Assembly (NCBI GenBank): GCA_035602605.1
Contig: DATNLZ010000009.1
Location: 1-10,806 of the forward strand
Reading direction: 5' to 3'
Length of the DNA: 10,806 nucleotides
Source of the DNA: DASQHY01 sp035602605
GTDB taxonomy: Bacteria > Acidobacteriota > Terriglobia > Acidiferrales > UBA7541
Below are positions 1 to 5,982 of this stretch, in pieces. The number at the start of each line of letters is the position of its first letter. The stretch's first letter is position 1. The notes beneath the pieces are model-generated. The model ran no database searches. It was not told the origin of the DNA and saw only the letters and a list, made by a program, of their open reading frames with translations. The position numbers and the translations under genes were made by a program.

Positions 1-1
1 C

Positions 2-121
2 GGCACCCTGTCGCTGTATGCCGCCTTCAACACCAAGACCGGGGAGGTGCTCGGCAAAACGGCTGCGCGGCACACCTCGGCCGAGTTCGCCGCGTTCCTC
101 ACAGACATTGTGATCGATCAG
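2..121 (+). mobile_element. IS630-family transposase, internal fragment (truncated at both ends)
   Basis: Frame 2 reads about 40 residues beginning GTLSLYAAFNTKTGEV and ending near FLTDIVIDQ. This matches the segment of IS630-family DDE transposases that lies between the first and second catalytic aspartates. The 5' part lies outside the window. On the 3' side, family members continue into a segment with the second aspartate (of the form I-x-V-x-D-N-x-S-A-H). Here the similarity stops at about base 121, and the following codons are simply the antisense of the neighbouring methyltransferase. The open frame runs on to 232 only by chance. The piece contains none of the DDE catalytic residues and cannot be active by itself. 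Recognition is from memory of the family pattern, so the exact IS name is not assignable. Confidence 0.8.
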
Positions 122-126
122 CATCG

Positions 127-1137
127 CTACTTGATACCGATGACCATCGAATCGGGGCCGATCAAATGCTCTACTCGGGTTTCGCGGAATCCTGCTTCCT
201 TCATCCATCCGGAGCAGTCAGCGCCGGTGTAGTCGAAACCGTCGGAGGTTTCGATCAGCATATTCAGGCTCATCAGCAATCCAAAAGCGTTGTCAGAGCG
301 ATCATCGTCGATGATGCTTTCGTAGACAATGTATGCGCCGCCGTTCGGTAGCGCTTCGTAGGCCTTACGCACCAGCATTCGCTTTATCTCGAGGTTCCAG
401 TCGTGCAGGATGTGGCCCATCATGACAACATCGGCTTTGGGTAGCGCCTGTTCCATGAAACTGCCAGGCGAAAATTTTACCCGCCTTGAAATCCGGTTTG
501 CCTCCACGTACTCTTCGAAGATTGGCCCTACCTCCGGTAGATCAAAACCAGTTCCCTCGATATGGGGGTTGGCCAACGCCACCTGCGTAATCAGGTCGCC
601 CTGGGCAGTTCCGACATCCACGGCAGTGCGGTATTTGCCCCACGGGAATTTATGTGCGATTGCCAGGTTGGCGCCGTGGCTCACGCCGGTCATGGCTTTC
701 AGGAACTCCTTGAGCCGCGCCGGTTCGGCGTAAATGGCCGCGAAAGGGTTGGGGCTGCCGTCTCTCGTTTCGTTTTGCGGAAGTCCCGTTCGGAGCGCCG
801 TGGTGAGGTGGGTCCAAAACGGATACAGCCGATGGTTGGCCATTTCGAGAATGCCACCGATATAGGATGGCTTGCGCTTGTCGAGGAAGAAATCCGTACT
901 GGGCGTGTTGTAGTATCGGCCATCACGGCGTTCGAGAAATTTCAGCGACACGAGCGCATCCAAAAAATCGCGGACCGATCTCGGATGCAGGCCGAGCCGG
1001 CCCTGCAGCGTTTCGAGATCCTCCGGGCGTTTGGCAAGTTCTGTGAATAGCTCCATCTCGACAGCGCTCAAAAGCGTTTTGGAAGCCCAGAATCCCAGAC
1101 CCACTTGCAGAATGTGATGCGGTTGTGGCTCGTTCAT
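127..1137 (-). CDS. SAM-dependent O-methyltransferase (Methyltransf_2 / hydroxyneurosporene-ASMT-like)
   Basis: This predicted 336-residue cytosolic enzyme probably transfers a methyl group from S-adenosylmethionine to a hydroxyl of a small molecule; the substrate cannot be told. The N-terminal ~90 residues look like the winged-helix dimerisation domain of this family (HHILQVGLGFWASKTLLSA, then a helical HTH-like stretch). SAM motif I is VDVGTAQGD at about residues 173-181, with the acidic residue D199 after strand 2 (GTGFDLPEV). HILHDW at 242-247 carries the His usually proposed as catalytic base (His245). The C-terminus GPDSMVIGIK looks native. The ATG at 1137 is chosen because family homology begins there and a GGAGG lies 12 nt upstream. 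An in-frame TTG at 1176 adds 13 unconvincing residues. The upstream neighbour on the same strand is an oxidoreductase 176 bp away. The stop codon lies about 6 bp from a broken IS630 transposase. Confidence 0.88.
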   Translation of the reverse strand: MNEPQPHHILQVGLGFWASKTLLSAVEMELFTELAKRPEDLETLQGRLGLHPRSVRDFLDALVSLKFLERRDGRYYNTPSTDFFLDKRKPSYIGGILEMANHRLYPFWTHLTTALRTGLPQNETRDGSPNPFAAIYAEPARLKEFLKAMTGVSHGANLAIAHKFPWGKYRTAVDVGTAQGDLITQVALANPHIEGTGFDLPEVGPIFEEYVEANRISRRVKFSPGSFMEQALPKADVVMMGHILHDWNLEIKRMLVRKAYEALPNGGAYIVYESIIDDDRSDNAFGLLMSLNMLIETSDGFDYTGADCSGWMKEAGFRETRVEHLIGPDSMVIGIK

Positions 1138-1313
1138 TTGCGTTCCAGGCCTCCGGATGGTCGTGCAGTATAACAAGTCTCAATTGGCGGGTGGAGATAA
1201 GCCGCGTTATGGCCCAGGAACGCCAATGTGGGCAGCATCATCCTCCGCCACGACCAGTGCCCTGCCACCGTAACCTTCAAGACTGCCAGGGCCTTAACGC
1301 CGCCGCCGCAAAG

Positions 1314-2327
1314 TCAACTGACCCTTTCCCACTTCCCCGAATCGGCTGATCGGAAAATGGCTTCGATCACTGCCATGTTTTTTACCGCGTCATCAACCGA
1401 GACGGGGACCTCGCCTCCTTCCCGTACCGCCTTGGAGAATTGGTCTCCCTGAAGCATGTACTGATCGCAGGGGGGGACCGTTTCCGTGTCCACGCCGCTC
1501 CCAAAGACGTCCCGGCCGTCATCAATCAGGATCCGGCAGGGTCGATCATTTGGCGCGTTAAACGGAATTTCGACTTCGATTCGGCCTCGCGTCCCTAAGA
1601 ATTGCATTCTCTGATAAGCCACGAGCTGAGTGCCGCAAGTAAAAATCGACTGACCTGAGGGAAAATCAAGGATGACCGAAATTAGCCGGTCAATCTTCAT
1701 ATCCGGATCCCGCTCGATCAACCCCAGCACCCGGGACGGTTCTTCGACAAAAATGAACCGCGAGACCGCCACCGGATAACACCCGATGTCCATCAGCGCT
1801 CCCCCACCCCATTCGGGAATGTTTCGAATGTTCGCGGGATCCCTGTTGAAATAGCTAAAAAAGCCTACGATAGAGCGCAACCGGCCGATTCGATCCGAAC
1901 GAGTTAGCTCCCGCGCACGCAGCCATTGGGGATGACTGCGCACCATGAACGCCTCACCTATTTTCACGCCGACGCGGTTTCGCACCGCCAGGAGCGTCTG
2001 GGCTTCCGCCTTGGTCAGACTGAGCGGCTTCTCACACAGAACATGTTTCCCGGCTTCCGCCGCCTTAATCGACCATGGCACGTGTAAGTGATTGGGAAGC
2101 GGATTGTAGATCGCTTCAATTTCTGGATCTGCCAACAGTTCTTCGTATGAGCCATACGCTTTGGGAATGCCAAGTGTGCGCGCCGCCTGTTCTGCTTTGC
2201 GGCGGTCACGCGAAGCGATCGCCGCAATTTCGCTCCATTCCCCTTTTTGCATCCCGGGGATCACCTTCGTAACGGCGATCTTGGCCACCCCCAGTACTCC
2301 CCATCGAACCTTATTTGGTGCCAGCAT
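1314..2327 (-). CDS. Gfo/Idh/MocA-family NAD(P)-dependent oxidoreductase
   Basis: This 337-residue protein has the full two-domain plan of the Gfo/Idh/MocA family, cytosolic dehydrogenases that act mostly on sugars, inositols or related cyclic substrates. The N-terminal Rossmann fold opens with RWGVLGVAKIA (residues 8-18), followed by ASRDRRKAEQ and the YNPLPNHLH strand (about 74-82). The hallmark EKP motif is at 99-101, with Lys100 as the expected catalytic lysine. The C-terminal domain has GGGALMDIGCYP (174-185), giving Asp180 and Tyr184 as the expected partners. No signal peptide is seen. The ATG start has a well-placed GAGGGG about 6 nt upstream. Its 5' side faces a divergent decayed gene across a 222-bp gap holding repeats that could be regulatory. 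It may be co-transcribed with the downstream methyltransferase, but the 176-bp gap leaves that open. The substrate is not identifiable from sequence. Confidence 0.93.
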   Translation of the reverse strand: MLAPNKVRWGVLGVAKIAVTKVIPGMQKGEWSEIAAIASRDRRKAEQAARTLGIPKAYGSYEELLADPEIEAIYNPLPNHLHVPWSIKAAEAGKHVLCEKPLSLTKAEAQTLLAVRNRVGVKIGEAFMVRSHPQWLRARELTRSDRIGRLRSIVGFFSYFNRDPANIRNIPEWGGGALMDIGCYPVAVSRFIFVEEPSRVLGLIERDPDMKIDRLISVILDFPSGQSIFTCGTQLVAYQRMQFLGTRGRIEVEIPFNAPNDRPCRILIDDGRDVFGSGVDTETVPPCDQYMLQGDQFSKAVREGGEVPVSVDDAVKNMAVIEAIFRSADSGKWERVS

Positions 2328-2347
2328 GTTTTCCCCTCAATTCCGAT

Positions 2348-2410
2348 CCATTGCAACGCGGATGTGTCTACGCATAAAACGATGTGACTACGAAAACCTC
2401 CATGCAATGG
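2348..2410. promoter_or_regulatory. Candidate operator region: 8-bp inverted repeat enclosing two 20-bp tandem repeats
   Basis: CCATTGCA (2348-2355) and its exact reverse complement TGCAATGG (2403-2410) bracket 47 bp. Inside are two head-to-tail units 20 bp apart: GATGTGTCTACG at 2361-2372 and GATGTGACTACG at 2381-2392, one mismatch in 12. A spacing of about two helical turns would suit binding of a dimeric regulator on one DNA face. A short hairpin, TGGCC-TTGT-GGCCA, follows at 2408-2421. The block lies between the minus-strand oxidoreductase gene (ATG at 2327) and the plus-strand SBBP pseudogene (ATG at 2550), so it could serve either. A weak sigma70-like pair, TTGCAG (2455-2460) and TATTGC (2479-2484) with 18-nt spacing, lies further toward the SBBP gene. 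The repeats are seen directly; the regulatory role is inferred. Confidence 0.35.
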
Positions 2411-2549
2411 CCTTGTGGCCACACTCACACGATATCACTCAACGGAAGCAGATATTGCAGGGGTACTGTTACTTGAAATATTGCCCAATCCTCTCTATGC
2501 TCGCACGACCCTCAAAACACCGGCGCGATCACACAAGAGGCGGGGAAAC

Positions 2550-3099
2550 ATGAAAAAGAACAAGATCAGTTTTCTTGCGGTTACCGGAATAGCGTTTGCG
2601 CTGTCAATCTTCAGCATATCGCCACGGGGGCAGGGAGTCCCTGGGCACAGTACGCACAATGTGACTGCGCCGGTTTCGGGAGCGGCCACGATTCCGAGCG
2701 GCACTGTCTCTAGGTCTGCTTCTGAAAAGACGAGGGCGCAGATACTGGCAGCCTATGGAAAGCTACCCGTGAGCTTTGAGGCCAATCGCGGTCAGACTGA
2801 TGGACAGGTGAAATTCCTCTCGCGCGGACGCGGCTACAACCTGTTTCTGACCCCGAGTGAAACCATTTTGGCTTTGATAAAACCAGCGGCGAATTCCGAT
2901 TCAGCTGATCCGCTAAGCTACTCCACATATTTGGGCGGGAGCAACAGGAAATGGGGCTTCGCGATCGCTGTGGACGCCGACGGCAACGCCTACGTCACCG
3001 GGTTTACTAACTCGGCCGATTTCCCAAATACCCCAGGGCGCTTTCCAGGCGGCCCTCAGCAGCTCTGAGAATGCCTTCGTGGCCAAAATCACGCCGTAA
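2550..3099 (+). pseudogene. Decayed SBBP/beta-propeller-repeat secreted protein (frameshift plus internal deletion)
   Basis: The ATG at 2550 follows an AAGAGGCGGGG ribosome-binding stretch and starts a signal-peptide-like N-terminus (MKKNKISFLAVTGIAFALSI). At about residues 68-110 is the signature of large secreted SBBP proteins common in Acidobacteriota (KLPVSFEANRGQTDGQVKFL, then SRGRGYNLFL). Family members normally have a few hundred residues between this block and the first propeller repeat. Here only about 10 residues separate it from an SBBP repeat (YSTYLGGS, then FAIAVDADGNAYVTGFT), which suggests a large in-frame internal deletion. The frame then stops at 3066-3068 after a nonsensical tail. 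Removing one G from the GGG at 3036-3038 restores the repeat ending GAFQAALSSSENAFVAKITP, with a stop at 3097-3099. The corrected product would be 182 residues, far below normal size. A short expressed relic cannot be excluded. Confidence 0.8.
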
Positions 3100-3237
3100 A
3101 CGCTTGGGATCAATAGTCGCGCTCGATCTTCTAATCCGGCTCGAAAATCATTTCGGCGTGGAGCTACGAAATTGTGGCTCTAATTTTCGCGCCCTGGCCT
3201 CGTGTATCCAAGCTCGGCTCTAGAACTGGCTATAGAA

Positions 3238-3266
3238 CAGAGGTGTTTGTCAGCAAGAGACCTCTG
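3238..3266 (+). promoter_or_regulatory. Possible 5'-UTR hairpin touching the ribosome-binding site of the S9 peptidase gene
   Basis: CAGAGGT (3238-3244) and ACCTCTG (3260-3266) are perfect 7-base complements separated by 15 nt. The last base of the 3' arm is the first base of the GAGGAGG Shine-Dalgarno sequence at 3266-3272. A folded stem would sit directly against the ribosome-binding site and could modulate initiation. A stem this short may also be chance, and no sensor domain or known riboswitch pattern is recognisable. Confidence 0.25.
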
Positions 3267-3277
3267 AGGAGGTGTTG

Positions 3278-5356
3278 ATGATGAGCGGCACGAAAATATT
3301 TCGTTACGCTTTTGTCCTGGCAGGTAGCGCGTTCATCTTCCCCGCACAGGCCCAAGAGCAATCTCAAGAGAGCGATCCTCACACCGAGCCGCGAAAGCTC
3401 TCGCCCATGGATGAATTCAGTATTCAGACAGCCACGGAGCCGCAGATTTCCCCCGACGGCAAAAAAATCGTTTATCTGCGTAACTTCGCCGATCCAATGA
3501 CCGACCGCCGCTACTCCAACCTGTGGATGATCAATGCCGACGGGAGCGATCACCGCGCACTCACTACCGGCAATCGCAATGACGCCTCTCCGCGCTGGTC
3601 GCCGGACGGCACGCGTCTCGCCTATATCTCTGGTGAAGACGGCAACGCCCAAATCTACCTGCGATGGATGGACAGCGGCCAGACCGCGCGCATCACCAAC
3701 CTCGAACAGTCTCCTAGTGCCTTCGCGTGGTCGCCGGACGGTAAGAGGATTTCTTTCGCGGCTTTGGAGCCGGACAAGAGTCTCCACCTCGCCGATTTAC
3801 CGTCGCCCCCTGCGGGCGCAAAATGGGCCGATCCCGCGAAGGTCTACGATAAGCTGGTCTATCGTTTCAATGGCCTGGGGTACCTAAAGCCTGGATACAT
3901 GCAACTCTTCGTCGTCTCCGCCGACGGAGGAGCGCCGCGGCAAATTACGACTGGCAAATATCCAAACGCGGGAACGCAGTTTAATCCGAGCCGAGCGTCA
4001 TGGACCCCCGACGGGAAGTATCTGTTTGTTTCCGCGAATCGCCACGCGGAAGAGGAACACGAGTATGAAGACACGGAGGTCTACGAATGCTCGGTAAACG
4101 ACGGCTCGATGCGCGCCCTGACCAGCCGCAAAGGGCCGGACAACTCTCCAGTGGTGTCACCCGATGGCCAGCACATCATCTATACCGGCTTCGACGATCG
4201 CTATCAGGGCCATCAAACTACCCAGCTTTACGTCATGAACCGAGATGGCAGCAATGCTCATTCACTGACCGACAAACTCGATCGTGACGTGGCGAGCCCG
4301 GTGTGGGCGCTTGACGGAAGTGGCGTGTACTTTCTCTATCACGATCAGGGCGATACGAAACTTGGACTCGTCTCTCCGACCGGCACGTTTAGGAAAGTTA
4401 CCGACCATGTTGCCGGAGGCACGAGTGCCAGTGCCGCTGGCTCCTTTTCGGTTTCGAGCACAGGTGCGATTGCCTTTACCTACGGACGTCTCGACAGCCC
4501 CGGCGATATCGCCGTTCTTCGTGGTGGATCGCAGAAAGTGCTAACTTCGCTGAATGCCGAGCTATTCGCTCAGAAGAAACCGGGCGAAGTGGAAGAAATC
4601 TGGTACGAGTCTTCCAAAGACGGGCGAAAGATTCAAGGCTGGATCGTCAAACCGCCGGATTTTGACGCGTCGAGAAAATATCCTCTGATTCTCGCCATTC
4701 ACGGTGGCCCATTTTCCGACTACGGCGATCGCTTCGATTTCGAAAAGCAGGTGTGGGCCGCTATGGGGTACGTCGTGCTCTACACCAACCCGCGCGGGAG
4801 CACAAGCTACGGCGAAGAATTTGCCAACCTGATCCACCACGCATATCCCGGAGACGATTTCTACGACCTGAATAGCGGCGTCGATGCCGTCGTCGCCAAA
4901 GGCTACATTGACCCGAACAATCTCTTTGTCACCGGAGGGAGCGGAGGGGGCGTGCTCACCTGCTGGACCATCGAGCATACCGACCGTTTTCGCGCGGCCG
5001 CCGCGCTGTATCCGGTCATCAACTGGTACAGTTTCGTCCTGACCTCCGATATTCCATTTACCTCCAAATATTGGTTTCCCGGCAATCCATGGGATAACAC
5101 CGAGCAATACATGCAGCGTTCGCTGACGAATTTGCTGCCAAAGGTGAAAACGCCCACGTTGGTTATGACCGGCGAAGCGGATTACCGCACTCCCATCTCC
5201 GAAGCCGAGCAGTTTTATGAAGGACTAAAGCTCTTAAACGTCGAGAGTGTTCTCGTGCGCGTGCCCGAAGAGCCCCACGGCATTTCCCGGCGTCCCAGCC
5301 ACCACATCACCACACTGCTATATGTCGCAGGCTGGTTCGCGAAACATAAGAAATAG
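3278..5356 (+). CDS. Secreted S9-family serine peptidase (prolyl oligopeptidase / acylaminoacyl-peptidase type)
   Basis: This 692-residue exported peptidase hydrolyses short peptides. Start choice: GAGGAGG at 3266-3272 lies 5 nt before ATG 3278 (8 nt before a second ATG at 3281). The upstream in-frame GTG at 3272 overlaps the Shine-Dalgarno and is unlikely. A signal peptide ends with AQA|QEQ at about residue 25, so a periplasmic location is expected. Residues ~30-420 form a TolB/PD40-type beta-propeller with at least six blade signatures of the SPDGK type (EPQISPDGKKIVYL, PRWSPDGTRLAYI, FAWSPDGKRISFA, ASWTPDGKYLFVS and others). The C-terminal alpha/beta-hydrolase domain has HGGP at 475-478 (oxyanion region), the nucleophile elbow GGSGGG with Ser555, then Asp635 (GEADYRTP) and His667 (EPHG), a complete catalytic triad. 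S9 members often have GGSYGG; Gly replaces Tyr here. No operon partner is evident; the gene stands alone. Confidence 0.94.
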   Translation: MMSGTKIFRYAFVLAGSAFIFPAQAQEQSQESDPHTEPRKLSPMDEFSIQTATEPQISPDGKKIVYLRNFADPMTDRRYSNLWMINADGSDHRALTTGNRNDASPRWSPDGTRLAYISGEDGNAQIYLRWMDSGQTARITNLEQSPSAFAWSPDGKRISFAALEPDKSLHLADLPSPPAGAKWADPAKVYDKLVYRFNGLGYLKPGYMQLFVVSADGGAPRQITTGKYPNAGTQFNPSRASWTPDGKYLFVSANRHAEEEHEYEDTEVYECSVNDGSMRALTSRKGPDNSPVVSPDGQHIIYTGFDDRYQGHQTTQLYVMNRDGSNAHSLTDKLDRDVASPVWALDGSGVYFLYHDQGDTKLGLVSPTGTFRKVTDHVAGGTSASAAGSFSVSSTGAIAFTYGRLDSPGDIAVLRGGSQKVLTSLNAELFAQKKPGEVEEIWYESSKDGRKIQGWIVKPPDFDASRKYPLILAIHGGPFSDYGDRFDFEKQVWAAMGYVVLYTNPRGSTSYGEEFANLIHHAYPGDDFYDLNSGVDAVVAKGYIDPNNLFVTGGSGGGVLTCWTIEHTDRFRAAAALYPVINWYSFVLTSDIPFTSKYWFPGNPWDNTEQYMQRSLTNLLPKVKTPTLVMTGEADYRTPISEAEQFYEGLKLLNVESVLVRVPEEPHGISRRPSHHITTLLYVAGWFAKHKK

Positions 5357-5481
5357 CATAGATTTGTAACCCAGACCAAGCTGGAAGCGCCCCATCATGA
5401 GGACGGCTCTTCAATCACTGCAATGAATGCGAGGCCCGTTCCAAGCAGGCCGAGACGTGACCGTCCTATCGGCATACGAGG

Positions 5482-5742
5482 TTAGATCTGGGGAAAATGA
5501 ATCTTCAGCTTATAGCAAATGAAGAGAATCAGAATCGCGCCCAGCGTGGAAAAAAGGAGGCCGGCGGGATGATATCGTTCGTTTGTCGGGCGCGAAAACA
5601 TGTGGGTAAGGGCGCCGCCGATGATCGATCCGATGATGCCGACCACGATCGTCCAGAAGATCGTTATGTGCACGTGCATCACCGATTTCGCGATAGCCCC
5701 CGCGATGAGCCCAATAAGAATATACCAGATTAAGTGAAACAT
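5482..5742 (-). CDS. GlsB/YeaQ/YmgE-family small membrane protein (transglycosylase-associated)
   Basis: This 86-residue, very hydrophobic inner-membrane protein has three predicted transmembrane segments: about residues 4-22 (LIWYILIGLIAGAIAKSVM), 27-49 (FWTIVVGIIGSIIGGALTHM) and 61-79 (GLLFSTLGAILILFICYKL). The glycine-rich GLIAGAIAK and GIIGSIIGG motifs and the size are typical of the GlsB/YeaQ/YmgE family, which is linked to stress responses in other bacteria; the molecular function is not established. The ATG start has a clear GGAGG 7 nt upstream, and a sigma70-like -10 TATACT lies ~37-42 nt upstream. It is convergent with the S9 peptidase and divergent from cydA, so it is probably a single-gene transcript. 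Confidence 0.88.
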   Translation of the reverse strand: MFHLIWYILIGLIAGAIAKSVMHVHITIFWTIVVGIIGSIIGGALTHMFSRPTNERYHPAGLLFSTLGAILILFICYKLKIHFPQI

Positions 5743-5778
5743 ACTTTTTCCTCCATCATTTGCTTCAGAACGTCGTCG

Positions 5779-5802
5779 AGTATAAACCAGGGTTTACCCC
5801 TG
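5779..5802 (-). promoter_or_regulatory. Candidate promoter of the GlsB-like gene with adjacent palindrome
   Basis: On the minus strand TATACT (5784-5779) matches a sigma70 -10 hexamer one base from consensus, and would give a ~30-nt leader before the ATG at 5742. No good -35 is visible at the right distance. Just upstream, at 5788-5802, is the interrupted palindrome CAGGG-TTTAC-CCCTG (5-bp arms), placed where a repressor or activator could act on this promoter. The motifs are seen; function is inferred. Confidence 0.35.
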
Positions 5803-5873
5803 AACCACACTTTCTTATTCGTTCTGGCCCTGGGCGATGGCGGGACAAAATGCCGTGTTTCCCCGTACCTTAC

Positions 5874-5932
5874 GGGATACGCAACAGCGCAGATGGGCGC
5901 TCGGTGAAAAGCTCGCTGGACAGAAGCTCGAG
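5874..5932 (+). repeat. Dispersed ~60-bp repeat, copy A (upstream of cydA)
   Basis: This copy, from GGGATAC-GCAACAGCGCA to CAGAAGCTCGAG, aligns with the copy at 8427-8486 with 7 substitutions and one 1-nt gap (about 87% identity) in the same orientation. Similarity fades on both sides. The unit contains an internal near-tandem pair, AAGCTCG at 5909-5915 and 5924-5930 (15-nt period). Its left edge overlaps a hairpin, CCCGTA-CCT-TACGGG (5862-5876), that is absent from copy B. It lies in the intergenic gap before cydA. Conserved spelling in both reading frames is probably a by-product; no ribosome-binding site marks it as a gene. Its nature (REP-like, MITE-like or other) is unknown. Confidence 0.75.
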
Positions 5933-5972
5933 GTGTAGGATTCAGATGCCGGCTCGTTGTTGAGTCTGAACC

Positions 5973-5977
5973 GGAGG
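5973..5977 (+). promoter_or_regulatory. Shine-Dalgarno sequence that fixes a TTG start for cydA
   Basis: GGAGG at 5973-5977 is followed by AATAC and then TTG at 5983. The 5-nt spacing and the match of the resulting N-terminus to CydA proteins make this unusual TTG the likely start. No ATG or GTG start lies nearby in frame that would preserve the conserved N-terminus. Confidence 0.8.
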
Positions 5978-5982
5978 AATAC

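Noticed and set aside
562..1050. 162-residue + strand frame opposite the methyltransferase
   Set aside because: It is antisense to a well-recognised methyltransferase gene and has no family resemblance.
1259..1292. GCCCTG / CAGGGC stem (22-nt loop) after the oxidoreductase gene as a terminator
   Set aside because: Only 6 bp with a long loop and no T-tract in the direction of transcription; not distinguishable from chance.
3230..3787. 185-residue minus frame opposite the start of the S9 peptidase
   Set aside because: It is a shadow of the peptidase coding frame; the composition is Arg/Val-rich with no recognisable domain.
5400..5467. 7-bp inverted repeat AGGACGG / CCGTCCT between the peptidase and GlsB-like genes as a terminator
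   Set aside because: The loop would be 54 nt and there is no T-run, so it is too weak to call a terminator or attachment site.
5760..5963. + strand frame ahead of cydA, with a translation similar to part of the frame after cydB
   Set aside because: The shared peptide-like spelling comes from the nucleotide repeat. There is no ribosome-binding site, and similarity stops at the repeat edges.
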